Part shown: piece after piece, positions 44,601 through 59,600 of the stretch
Layout of the letters: every line of letters begins with the position of its first letter
How positions within the stretch are numbered: the first letter of the stretch is position 1
NCBI GenBank assembly: GCA_032718475.1
Contig: JAUCBJ010003385.1
Span: 1 to 64,000, forward strand
Length of the DNA: 64,000 nt
Origin: Nemertoderma westbladi
Lineage: Eukaryota > Xenacoelomorpha > Nemertodermatida > Nemertodermatidae
Reading direction: 5' to 3'
Notes under the pieces: model-generated
Databases searched by the model: none
What the model saw: the letters and a program-made list of their open reading frames with translations, nothing else
What the model was told of the DNA's origin: nothing
Made by a program: the position numbers and the translations under genes

Positions 44601-47600
44601 CGTTCTAGAACAACTAACCTTCATGGCAACTGTAATTAGGTGCCAACGTTCTAGAACTACTAGCCTTCATGGCAACTGTAATTAGGTACCAACGTTCTAG
44701 AACAACTAACCTTCATGGCAACTGTAATTAGGTACCAACGTTCTAGAACAACTAACCTTCATGTCAAATGTAATTAGGTACCAACGTTCAAGAACAACTA
44801 ACCTTCATGGCAACTGTAATTAGGTACCAACGTTCTAGAACAACTAACCTTCATGGCAACTGTAATTAGGTACCAACGTTCTAGAACAACTAACCTTCAT
44901 GGCAACTGTAATTAGGTACCAACGTTCTAGAACAACTAACCTTCATGGCAACTGTAATTAGGTACCAACGTTCTAGAACAACTAACCTTCATGGCAACTG
45001 TAATTAGGTACCAACGTTCTAGAACAACTAACCTTCATGGCAACTGTAATTAGGTACCAACGTTCTAGAACAACTAACCTTCATGGCAACTGTAATTAGG
45101 TACCAACGTTCTAGAACAACTAACCTTCATGGCAACTGTAATTAGGTACCAACGTTCTAGAACAACTAACCTTCATGGCAACTGTAATTAGGTACCAACG
45201 TTCTAGAACAACTAACCTTCATGGCAACTGTAATTAGGTACCAACGTTCTAGAACAACTAACCTTCATGGCAACTGTAATTAGGTACCAACGTTCTAGAA
45301 CAACTAACCTTCATGGCAACTGTAATTAGGTACCAACGTTGTAGAACAACTAACCTTCATGGCAACTGTAATTAGGTACCAACGTTCTAGAACAACTAAC
45401 CTTCATGTCAAATGTAATTAGGTACCAACGTTCTAGAACAACTAACCTTCATGTCAAATGTAATTAGGTACCAACGTTCTATAACAACTAACCTTCATGG
45501 CAACTGTAATTAGGTACCAACGTTCTAGAACAACTAACCTTCATGTCAAATGTAATTAGGTACCAACGTTCTAGAACAACTAACCTTCATGTCAAATGTA
45601 ATTAGGTACCAACGTTCTACAACAACTAACCTTCATGGCAACTGTAATTAGGTACCAACGTTCTATAACAACTAACCTTCATGGCAACTGTAATTAGGTA
45701 CCAACGTTCTAGAACAACTAACCTTCATGGCAACTGTAATTAGGTACCAACGTTCTAGAACAACTAACCTTCATGGCAACTGTAATTAGGTACCAACGTT
45801 GTAGAACAACTAACCTTCATGGCAACTGTAATTAGGTACCAACGTACTAGAACAACTAACCTTCATGGCAACTGTAATTAGGTACCAACGTTGTAGAACA
45901 ACTAACCTTCATGGCAACTGTAATTAGGTACCAACGTTGTAGAACAACTAACCTTCATGGCAACTGTAATTAGGTACCAACGTTCTAGAACAACTAACCT
46001 TCATGGCAACTGTAATTAGGTACCAACGTTCAAGAACAACTAACCTTCATGGCAACTGTAATTAGGTACCAACGTTCTAGAACAACTAACCTTCATGGCA
46101 ACTGTAATTAGGTACCAACGTTCTAGAACAACTAACCTTCATGGCAACTGTAATTAGGTACCAACGTTGTAGAACAACTAACCTTCATGGCAACTGTAAT
46201 TAGGTACCAACGTTCTAGAACAACTAACCTTCATGTCAAATGTAATTAGGTACCAACGTTCTATAACAACTAACCTTCATGGCAACTGTAATTAGGTACC
46301 AACGTTCAAGAACAACTAACCTTCATGGCAACTGTAATTAGGTACCAACGTTCTAGAACAACTAACCTTCATGTCAAATGTAATTAGGTACCAACGTTCA
46401 AGAACAACTAACCTTCATGGCAACTGTAATTAGGTACCAACGTTCTAGAACAACTAACCTTCATGGCAACTGTAATTAGGTACCAACGTTGTAGAACAAC
46501 TAACCTTCATGTCAAATGTAATTAGGTACCAACGTTCAAGAACAACTAACCTTCATGGCAACTGTAATTAGGTACCAACGTTCTAGAACAACTAACCTTC
46601 ATGGCAACTGTAATTAGGTACCAACGTTCTAGAACAACTAACCTTCATGTCAAATGTAATTAGGTACCAACGTTCTAGAACAACTAACCTTCATGGCAAC
46701 TGTAATTAGGTACCAACGTTCTAGAACAACTAACCTTCATGGCAACTGTAATTAGGTACCAACGTTCTAGAACAACTAACCTTCATGGCAACTGTAATTA
46801 GGTACCAACGTTCTAGAACAACTAACCTTCATGGCAACTGTAATTAGGTACCAACGTTCTAGAACAACTAACCTTCATGGCAACTGTAATTAGGTACCAA
46901 CGTTCTAGAACAACTAACCTTCATGGCAACTGTAATTAGGTACCAACGTTCTAGAACAACTAACCTTCATGTCAAATGTAATTAGGTACCAACGTTCTAT
47001 AACAACTAACCTTCATGGCAACTGTAATTAGGTACCAACGTTCAAGAACAACTAACCTTCATGGCAACTGTAATTAGGTACCAATGTTCTAGAACAACTA
47101 ACCTTCATGTCAAATGTAATTAGGTACCAACGTTCAAGAACAACTAACCTTCATGGCAACTGTAATTAGGTACCAACGTTCTAGAAGAACTAACCTTCAT
47201 GTCAAATGTAATTAGGTACCAACGTTCAAGAACAACTAACCTTCATGGCAACTGTAATTAGGTACCAACGTTCTAGAACAACTAACCTTCATGGCAACTG
47301 TAATTAGGTACCAACGTTCTAGAACAACTAACCTTCATGGCAACTGTAATTAGGTACCAACGTTCTAGAACAACTAACCTTCATGGCAACTGTAATTAGG
47401 TACCAACGTTGTAGAACAACTAACCTTCATGGCAACTGTAATTAGGTACCAACGTTCTAGAACAACTAACCGTCATGGCAACTGTAAATAGGTACCAACG
47501 TTCTAGAAGAACTAACCTTCATGGCAACTGTAATTAGCTACCAACGTTCTAGAACAACTAACCGTCATGGCAACAGTAATTAGGTACCATCGTTCTAGAA

Positions 47601-50600
47601 CAACTAACCGTCATGGCAACTGTAAATAGGTACCAACGTTCTAGAACAACTAACCGACATGGCAACTGTAATTAGCTACCAACGTTCTAGAACAACTAAC
47701 CGTCATGGCAACAGTAATTAGGTACCAACGTTCTAGAACAACTAACCGTCATGGCAACTGTAAATAGGTACCAACGTTCTAGAACAACTAACCTTCATGG
47801 CAACTGTAATTAGCTACCAACGTTCTAGAACAACTAACCGTCATGGCAACAGTAATTAGGTACCAACGTTCTAGAACAACTAACCGTCATGGCAACTGTA
47901 ATTAGCTACCAACGTTCTAGAACAACTAACCGTCATGGCAACAGTAATTAGGTAACAACGTTCTAGAACAACTAACCGTCATGGCAACTGTAAATAGGTA
48001 CCAACGTTCTAGAACAACTAACCGACATGGCAACTGTAATTAGGTACCAACGTTCTAGAACAACTAACCGTCATGGCAACAGTAATTAGGTACCAACGTT
48101 CTAGAACAACTAACCGTCATGGCAACTGTAAATAGGTACCAACGTTCTAGAACAACTAACCGACATGGCAACTGTAATTAGGTACCAACGTTCTAGAACA
48201 ACTAACCGTCATGGCAACAGTAATTAGGTACCAACGTTCTAGAACAACTAACCTTCATGGCAACTGTAATTAGGTACCAACGTTCTAGAAGAACTAACCT
48301 TCATGGCAACTGTAATTAGCTACCAACGTTCTAGAACAACTAACCGTCATGGCAACAGTAATTAGGTACCAACGTTCTAGAACAACTAACCGTCATGGCA
48401 ACTGTAAATAGGTACCAACGTTCTAGAACAACTAACCGACATGGCAACTGTAATTAGGTACCAACGTTCTAGAACAACTAACCGTCATGGCAACAGTAAT
48501 TAGGTACCAACGTTCTAGAACAACTAACCTTCATGGCAACTGTAATTAGGTACTAACGTTCTAGAACAACTAACCTTCATGGCAACTGTAATTAAGGTCA
48601 CGAACGTTCTAGAACAACTAACCGTCATGGCAACTGTAATTAGGTACCAACGTTCTAGAACAACTAACCTTCATGGCAACTGTAATTAGGTACCAACGTT
48701 CTAGAACAACTAACCTTCATGGCAACTGTAATTAGGTACTAACGTTCTAGAACAACTAACCTTCATGGCAACTGTAATTAAGGTCACGAACGTTCTAGAA
48801 GAACTAACCTTCATGGCAACTGTAATTAGGTACCAACGTTCTAGAACAACTAACCTTCATGGCAACTGTAATTAGGTACCAACGTTCTAGAACAACTAGC
48901 CTTCATGGCAACTGTAATTAGGTACTAACGTTCTAGAACAACTAACCTTCATGGCAACTGTAATTAAGGTCACGAACGTTCTAGAAGAACTAACCTTCAT
49001 GGCAACTGTAATTAGGTACCAACGTTCAAGAACAACTAACCTTCATGGCAACTGTAATTAGGTACCAACGTTCTAGAAGAACTAACCTTCATGGCAACTG
49101 TAATTAGGTACCAACGTTCTAGAACAACTAACCTTCATGGCAACTGTAATTAGGTACCAACGTTCTAGAACAACTAACCTTCATGGCAACTGTAATTAGG
49201 TACCAACGTTCTAGAACTACTAACCTTCATGGCAACTGTAATTAGGTACCAACGTTCTAGAACAACTAACCTTCATGGCAACTGTAATTAGGTACTAACG
49301 TTCTAGAACAACTAACCTTCATGGCAACTGTAATTAGGTACCAACGTTCTAGAACAACTAACCTTCATGGCAACTGTAATTAGGTACCAACGTTCTAGAA
49401 CAACTAACCTTCATGGCAACTGTAATTAGGTACCAACGTTCTAGAACAACTAACCTTCATGGCAACTGTAATTAGGTACCAACGTTCTAGAACAACTAAC
49501 CTTCATGGCAACTGTAATTAGGTACCAACGTTCAAGAACAACTAACCTTCATGGCAACTGTAATTAGGTACCAACGTTCTAGAACAACTAACCTTCATGG
49601 CAACTGTAATTAGGTACCAACGTTCTAGAACAACTAACCTTCATGGCAACTGTAATTAGGTACCAACGTTCAAGAACAACTAACCTTCATGGCAACTGTA
49701 ATTAGGTACCAACGTTCTAGAACAACTAACCTTCATGGCAACTGTAATTAGGTACCAACGTTCTAGAACAACTAACCTTCATGGCAACTGTAATTAGGTA
49801 CCAACGTTCTAGAACAACTAACCTTCATGGCAACTGTAATTAGGTACCAACGTTCTAGAACAACTAACCTTCATGGCAACTGTAATTAGGTACCAACGTT
49901 CAAGAACAACTAACCTTCATGGCAACTGTAATTAGGTACCAACGTTCTAGAACAACTAACCTTCATGGCAACTGTAATTAGGTACCAACGTTCTAGAACA
50001 ACTAACCTTCATGGCAACTGTAATTAGGTACCAACGTTCAAGAACAACTAACCTTCATGGCAACTGTAATTAGGTACCAACGTTCTAGAACAACTAACCT
50101 TCATGGCAACTGTAATTAGGTACCAACGTTCTAGAACAACTAACCTTCATGGCAACTGTAATTAGGTACCAACGTTCTAGAACAACTAACCTTCATGGCA
50201 ACTGTAATTAGGTACCAACGTTCTAGAACAACTAACCTTCATGGCAACTGTAATTAGGTACCAACGTTCTAGAACAACTAACCTTCATGGCAACTGTAAT
50301 TAGGTACCAACGTTCTAGAACAACTAACCTTCATGGCAACTGTAATTAGGTACCAACGTTCTAGAAGAACTAACCTTCATGGCAACTGTAATTAGGTACC
50401 AACGTTCTAGAACAACTAACCTTCATGGCAACTGTAATTAGGTACCAACGTTCTAGAAGAACTAACCTTCATGGCAACTGTAATTAGGTACCAACGTTCT
50501 AGAACAACTAACCTTCATGGCAACTGTAATTAGGTACCAACGTTCTATAACAACTAACCTTCATGGCAACTGTAATTAGGTACCAACGTTCAAGAACAAC

Positions 50601-53600
50601 TAACCTTCATGGCAACTGTAATTAGGTACCAACGTTCTAGAACAACTAACCTTCATGGCAACTGTAATTAGGTACCAACGTTCTAGAACAACTAACCTTC
50701 ATGGCAACTGTAATTAGGTACCAACGTTCTAGAACAACTAACCTTCATGGCAACTGTAATTAGGTACCAACGTTCTAGAACAACTAACCTTCATGGCAAC
50801 TGTAATTAGGTACCAACGTTCTAGAACAACTAACCTTCATGGCAACTGTAATTAGGTACCAACGTTCAAGAACAACTAACCTTCATGGCAACTGTAATTA
50901 GGTACCAACGTTCTAGAACAACTAACCTTCATGGCAACTGTAATTAGGTACCAACGTTCTAGAACAACTAACCTTCATGGCAACTGTAATTAGGTACCAA
51001 CGTTCAAGAACAACTAACCTTCATGGCAACTGTAATTAGGTACCAACGTTCTAGAACAACTAACCTTCATGGCAACTGTAATTAGGTACCAACGTTCTAG
51101 AACAACTAACCTTCATGGCAACTGTAATTAGGTACCAACGTTCTAGAACAACTAACCTTCATGGCAACTGTAATTAGGTACCAACGTTCTAGAACAACTA
51201 ACCTTCATGGCAACTGTAATTAGGTACCAACGTTCTAGAACAACTAACCTTCATGGCAACTGTAATTAGGTACCAACGTTCTAGAACAACTAACCTTCAT
51301 GGCAACTGTAATTAGGTACCAACGTTCTAGAAGAACTAACCTTCATGGCAACTGTAATTAGGTACCAACGTTCTAGAACAACTAACCTTCATGGCAACTG
51401 TAATTAGGTACCAACGTTCTAGAAGAACTAACCTTCATGGCAACTGTAATTAGGTACCAACGTTCTAGAACAACTAACCTTCATGGCAACTGTAATTAGG
51501 TACCAACGTTCTATAACAACTAACCTTCATGGCAACTGTAATTAGGTACCAACGTTCAAGAACAACTAACCTTCATGGCAACTGTAATTAGGTACCAACG
51601 TTCTAGAACAACTAACCTTCATGGCAACTGTAATTAGGTACCAACGTTCTAGAAGAACTAACCTTCATGGCAACTGTAATTAGGTACCAACGTTCTAGAA
51701 CAACTAACCTTCATGGCAACTGTAATTAGGTACCAACGTTCTAGAAGAACTAACCTTCATGGCAACTGTAATTAGGTACCAACGTTCTAGAAGAACTAAC
51801 CTTCATGTCAAATGTAATTAGGTACCAACGTTCTAGAACAACTAACCTTCATGGCAACTGTAATTAGGTACCAACGTTCTAGAACAACTAACCTTCATGG
51901 CAACTGTAATTAGGTACCAACGTTCTAGAACAACTAACCTTCATGGCAACTGTAATTAGGTACCAACGTTCTATAACAACTAACCTTCATGGCAACTGTA
52001 ATTAGGTACCAACGTTCTAGAACAACTAACCTTCATGGCAACTGTAATTAGGTACCAACGTTCTAGAAGAACTAACCTTCATGGCAACTGTAATTAGGTA
52101 CCAACGTTCAAGAACAACTAACCTTCATGGCAACTGTAATTAGGTACCAACGTTCTAGAAGAACTAACCTTCATGGCAACTGTAATTAGGTACCAACGTT
52201 CTAGAAGAACTAACCTTCATGTCAAATGTAATTAGGTACCAACGTTCAAGAACAACTAACCTTCATGGCAACTGTAATTAGGTACCAACGTTCTAGAACA
52301 ACTAACCTTCATGGCAACTGTAATTAGGTACCAACGTTCTAGAAGAACTAACCTTCATGGCAACTGTAATTAGGTACCAACGTTCTAGAAGAACTAACCT
52401 TCATGGCAACTGTAATTAGGTACCAACGTTCTAGAACAACTAACCTTCATGGCAACTGTAATTAGGTACCAACGTTCTAGAACAACTAACCTTCATGGCA
52501 ACTGTAATTAGGTACCAACGTTCAAGAACAACTAACCTTCATGGCAACTGTAATTAGGTACCAACGTTCAAGAACAACTAACCTTCATGGCAACTGTAAT
52601 TAGGTACCAACGTTCTAGAACAACTAACCTTCATGGCAACTGTAATTAGGTACCAACGTTCTAGAACAACTAACCTTCATGGCAACTGTAATTAGGTACC
52701 AACGTTCTAGAACAACTAACCTTCATGGCAAATGTAATTAGGTGCCAACGTTCTAGAACAACTAACCTTCATGGCAACTGTAATTAGGTACCAACGTTCA
52801 AGAACAACTAACCTTCATGGCAACTGTAATTAGGTACCAACGTTCTAGAACAACTAACCTTCATGTCAAATGTAATTAGGTACCAACGTTCAAGAACAAC
52901 TAACCTTCATGGCAACTGTAATTAGGTACCAACGTTCAAGAACAACTAACCTTCATGGCAACTGTAATTAGGTACCAACGTTCTAGAACAACTAACCTTC
53001 ATGGCAACTGTAATTAGGTACCAACGTTCTAGAAGAACTAACCTTCATGGCAACTGTAATTAGGTACCAACGTTCTAGAAGAACTAACCTTCATGGCAAC
53101 TGTAATTAGGTACCAACGTTCAAGAACAACTAACCTTCATGGCAACTGTAATTAGGTACCAACGTTCAAGAACAACTAACCTTCATGGCAACTGTAATTA
53201 GGTACCAACGTTCTAGAACAACTAACCTTCATGGCAACTGTAATTAGGTACCAACGTTCTAGAAGAACTAACCTTCATGGCAACTGTAATTAGGTACCAA
53301 CGTTCTAGAACAACTAACCTTCATGGCAACTGTAATTAGGTACCAACGTTCAAGAACAACTAACCTTCATGGCAACTGTAATTAGGTACCAACGTTCTAG
53401 AACAACTAACCTTCATGGCAACTGTAATTAGGTACCAACGTTCAAGAACAACTAACCTTCATGGCAACTGTAATTAGGTACCAACGTTCAAGAACAACTA
53501 ACCTTCATGGCAACTGTAATTAGGTACCAACGTTCTAGAACAACTAACCTTCATGGCAACTGTAATTAGGTACCAACGTTCTAGAAGAACTAACCTTCAT

Positions 53601-56600
53601 GGCAACTGTAATTAGGTACCAACGTTCTAGAACAACTAACCTTCATGGCAACTGTAATTAGGTACCAACGTTCTAGAACAACTAACCTTCATGGCAACTG
53701 TAATTAGGTACCAACGTTCAAGAACAACTAACCTTCATGGCAACTGTAATTAGGTACCAACGTTCTAGAAGAACTAACCTTCATGGCAACTGTAATTAGG
53801 TACCAACGTTCAAGAACAACTAACCTTCATGGCAACTGTAATTAGGTACCAACGTTCAAGAACAACTAACCTTCATGGCAACTGTAATTAGGTACCAACG
53901 TTCTAGAACAACTAACCTTCATGGCAACTGTAATTAGGTACCAACGTTCAAGAACAACTAACCTTCATGGCAACTGTAATTAGGTACCAACGTTCTAGAA
54001 CAACTAACCTTCATGGCAACTGTAATTAAGGTCACGAACGTTCTAGAACAACTAACCTTCATGTCAAATGTAATTAGGTACCAACGTTCTAGAACAACTA
54101 ACCTTCATGGCAACTGTAATTAGGTACCAACGTTCTAGAACAACTAACCTTCATGGCAACTGTAATTAGGTACCAACGTTGTAGAACAACTAACCTTCAT
54201 GGCAACTGTAATTAGGTACCAACGTTCTAGAACAACTAACCTTCATGGCAACTGTAATTAGGTACCAACGTTGTAGAACAACTAACCTTCATGGCAACTG
54301 TAATTAGGTACCAACGTTCTAGAACAACTAACCTTCATGGCAACTGTAATTAGGTCCCAACGTTCTAGAACAACTAACCTTCATGGCAACTGTAATTAGG
54401 TACCAACGTTCAAGAACAACTAACCTTCATGGCAACTGTAATTAGGTACCAACGTTCAAGAACAACTAACCTTCATGGCAACTGTAATTAGGTACCAACG
54501 TTCAAGAACAACTAACCTTCATGGCAACTGTAATTAGGTCCCAACGTTCTAGAACAACTAACCTTCATGGCAACTGTAATTAGGTACCAACGTTCAAGAA
54601 CAACTAACCTTCATGGCAACTGTAATTAGGTACCAACGTTCAAGAACAACTAACCTTCATGGCAACTGTAATTAGGTACCAACGTTGTAGAACAACTAAC
54701 CTTCATGGCAACTGTAATTAGGTACCAACGTTCTATAACAACTAACCTTCATGGCAACTGTAATTAGGTACCAACGTTCTAGAACAACTAACCTTCATGG
54801 CAACTGTAATTAGGTACCAACGTTCAAGAACAACTAACCTTCATGGCAACTGTAATTAGGTACCAACGTTCAAGAACAACTAACCTTCATGGCAACTGTA
54901 ATTAGGTCCCAACGTTCTAGAACAACTAACCTTCATGGCAACTGTAATTAGGTACCAACGTTCAAGAACAACTAACCTTCATGGCAACTGTAATTAGGTA
55001 CCAACGTTGTAGAACAACTAACCTTCATGGCAACTGTAATTAGGTACCAACGTTCTAGAAGAACTAACCTTCATGGCAACTGTAATTAGGTACCAACGTT
55101 CTAGAACAACTAACCTTCATGGCAACTGTAATTAGGTACCAACGTTCTAGAACAACTAACCTTCATGGCAAATGTAATTAGGTGCCAACGTTCTAGAACA
55201 ACTAACCTTCATGGCAACTGTAATTAGGTACCAACGTTCAAGAACAACTAACCTTCATGGCAACTGTAATTAGGTACCAACGTTCTAGAACAACTAACCT
55301 TCATGTCAAATGTAATTAGGTACCAACGTTCAAGAACAACTAACCTTCATGGCAACTGTAATTAGGTACCAACGTTCAAGAACAACTAACCTTCATGGCA
55401 ACTGTAATTAGGTACCAACGTTCTAGAACAACTAACCTTCATGGCAACTGTAATTAGGTACCAACGTTCTAGAAGAACTAACCTTCATGGCAACTGTAAT
55501 TAGGTACCAACGTTCTAGAACAACTAACCTTCATGGCAACTGTAATTAGGTACCAACGTTCTAGAACAACTAACCTTCATGGCAACTGTAATTAGGTACC
55601 AACGTTCTAGAACAACTAACCTTCATGGCAACTGTAATTAGGTACCAACGTTCAAGAACAACTAACCTTCATGGCAACTGTAATTAGGTACCAACGTTCA
55701 AGAACAACTAACCTTCATGGCAACTGTAATTAGGTACCAACGTTCTAGAAGAACTAACCTTCATGGCAACTGTAATTAGGTACCAACGTTCTAGAAGAAC
55801 TAACCTTCATGGCAACTGTAATTAGGTACCAACGTTCAAGAACAACTAACCTTCATGGCAACTGTAATTAGGTACCAACGTTCAAGAACAACTAACCTTC
55901 ATGGCAACTGTAATTAGGTACCAACGTTCTAGAACAACTAACCTTCATGGCAACTGTAATTAGGTACCAACGTTCTAGAAGAACTAACCTTCATGGCAAC
56001 TGTAATTAGGTACCAACGTTCTATAACAACTAACCTTCATGGCAACTGTAATTAGGTACCAACGTTCTAGAAGAACTAACCTTCATGGCAACTGTAATTA
56101 GGTACCAACGTTCTAGAACAACTAACCTTCATGGCAACTGTAATTAGGTACCAACGTTCAAGAACAACTAACCTTCATGGCAACTGTAATTAGGTACCAA
56201 CGTTCTAGAACAACTAACCTTCATGGCAACTGTAATTAGGTACCAACGTTCTAGAACAACTAACCTTCATGGCAACTGTAATTAGGTACCAACGTTCTAG
56301 AACAACTAACCTTCATGGCAACTGTAATTAGGTACCAACGTTCTAGAAGAACTAACCTTCATGGCAACTGTAATTAGGTACCAACGTTCTAGAACAACTA
56401 ACCTTCATGGCAACTGTAATTAGGTACCAACGTTCTAGAACAACTAACCTTCATGGCAACTGTAATTAGGTACCAACGTTCTAGAACAACTAACCTTCAT
56501 GGCAACTGTAATTAGGTACCAACGTTCTAGAACAACTAACCTTCATGTCAACTGTAATTAGGTACCAACGTTCAAGAACAACTAACCTTCATGGCAACTG

Positions 56601-59600
56601 TAATTAGGTACCAACGTTCTATAACAACTAACCTTCATGGCAACTGTAATTAGGTACCAACGTTCAAGAACAACTAACCTTCATGGCAACTGTAATTAGG
56701 TACCAACGTTCTAGAACAACTAACCTTCATGGCAACTGTAATTAGGTACCAACGTTCTAGAAGAACTAACCTTCATGGCAACTGTAATTAGGTACCAACG
56801 TTCTACAACAACTACCCTTCATGGCAACTGTAATTAGGTACCAACGTTCTAGAACAACTAACCTTCATGGCAACTGTAATTAGGTACCAACGTTCTAGAA
56901 CAACTAACCTTCATGGCAACTGTAATTAGGTACCAACGTTCTAGAACAACTAACCTTCATGGCAACTGTAATTAGGTACCAACGTTCTAGAACAACTAAC
57001 CTTCATGGCAACTGTAATTAGGTACCAACGTTCTATAACAACTAACCTTCATGGCAACTGTAATTAGGTACCAACGTTCTAGAACAACTAACCTTCATGG
57101 CAACTGTAATTAGGTACCAACGTTCTAGAACAACTAACCTTCATGGCAACTGTAATTAGGTACCAACGTTCTATAACAACTAACCTTCATGGCAACTGTA
57201 ATTAGGTACCAACGTTCTAGAACAACTAACCTTCATGGCAACTGTAATTAGGTACCAACGTTCTAGAAGAACTAACCTTCATGGCAACTGTAATTAGGTA
57301 CCAACGTTCAAGAACAACTAACCTTCATGGCAACTGTAATTAGGTACCAACGTTCTAGAAGAACTAACCTTCATGGCAACTGTAATTAGGTACCAACGTT
57401 CTAGAACAACTAACCTTCATGGCAACTGTAATTAGGTACCAACGTTCTAGAACAACTAACCTTCATGGCAACTGTAATTAGGTACCAACGTTCTAGAACA
57501 ACTAACCTTCATGGCAACTGTAATTAGGTACCAACGTTCTAGAACAACTAACCTTCATGGCAACTGTAATTAGGTACCAACGTTCTAGAACAACTAACCT
57601 TCATGTCAACTGTAATTAGGTACCAACGTTCAAGAACAACTAACCTTCATGGCAACTGTAATTAGGTACCAACGTTCTAGAAGAACTAACCTTCATGGCA
57701 ACTGTAATTAGGTACCAACGTTCTAGAACAACTAACCTTCATGGCAACTGTAATTAGGTACCAACGTTCTAGAACAACTAACCTTCATGGCAACTGTAAT
57801 TAGGTACCAACGTTCTAGAACAACTAACCTTCATGGCAACTGTAATTAGGTACCAACGTTCTATAACAACTAACCTTCATGGCAACTGTAATTAGGTACC
57901 AACGTTCTAGAACAACTAACCTTCATGGCAACTGTAATTAGGTACCAACGTTCAAGAACAACTAACCTTCATGGCAACTGTAATTAGGTACCAACGTTCT
58001 AGAACAACTAACCTTCATGGCAACTGTAATTAGGTACCAACGTTCTAGAAGAACTAACCTTCATGGCAACTGTAATTAGGTACCAACGTTCTAGAACAAC
58101 TAACCTTCATGGCAACTGTAATTAGGTACCAACGTTCTAGAACAACTAACCTTCATGGCAACTGTAATTAGGTACCAACGTTCTAGAACAACTAACCTTC
58201 ATGGCAACTGTAATTAGGTACCAACGTTCTAGAACAACTAACCTTCATGGCAACTGTAATTAGGTACCAACGTTCTAGAAGAACTAACCTTCATGGCAAC
58301 TGTAATTAGGTACCAACGTTCAAGAACAACTAACCTTCATGGCAACTGTAATTAGGTACCAACGTTCTAGAACAACTAACCTTCATGGCAACTGTAATTA
58401 GGTACCAACGTTCTAGAACAACTAACCTTCATGGCAACTGTAATTAGGTACCAACGTTCTAGAACAACTAACCTTCATGGCAACTGTAATTAGGTACCAA
58501 CGTTCTAGAACAACTAACCTTCATGGCAACTGTAATTAGGTACCAACGTTCTAGAACAACTAACCTTCATGGCAACTGTAATTAGGTACCAACGTTCTAG
58601 AACAACTAACCTTCATGGCAAATGTAATTAGGTACCAACGTTCAAGAACAACTAACCTTCATGGCAACTGTAATTAGGTACCAACGTTCTAGAAGAACTA
58701 ACCTTCATGGCAACTGTAATTAGGTACCAACGTTCTAGAACAACTAACCTTCATGGCAACTGTAATTAGGTACCAACGTTCTAGAACAACTAACCTTCAT
58801 GGCAACTGTAATTAGGTACCAACGTTCTAGAACAACTAACCTTCATGGCAACTGTAATTAGGTACCAACGTTCTAGAACAACTAACCTTCATGGCAACTG
58901 TAATTAGGTACCAACGTTCTAGAACAACTAACCTTCATGGCAACTGTAATTAGGTACCAACGTTCAAGAACAACTAACCTTCATGGCAACTGTAATTAGG
59001 TACCAACGTTCTAGAACAACTAACCTTCATGGCAACTGTAATTAGGTACCAACGTTCTAGAACAACTAACCTTCATGGCAACTGTAATTAGGTACCAACG
59101 TTCTAGAACAACTAACCTTCATGGCAACTGTAATTAGGTACCAACGTTCTAGAAGAACTAACCTTCATGGCAACTGTAATTAGGTACCAACGTTCTAGAA
59201 CAACTAACCTTCATGGCAACTGTAATTAGGTACCAACGTTCTAGAACAACTAACCTTCATGGCAACTGTAATTAGGTACCAACGTTCAAGAACAACTAAC
59301 CTTCATGGCAACTGTAATTAGGTACCAACGTTCTAGAACAACTAACCTTCATGGCAACTGTAATTAGGTACCAACGTTCTAGAACAACTAACCTTCATGG
59401 CAACTGTAATTAGGTACCAACGTTCTAGAACAACTAACCTTCATGGCAACTGTAATTAGGTACCAACGTTCTAGAACAACTAACCTTCATGGCAACTGTA
59501 ATTAGGTACCAACGTTCAAGAACAACTAACCTTCATGGCAACTGTAATTAGGTACCAACGTTCTAGAACAACTAACCTTCATGGCAACTGTAATTAGGTA

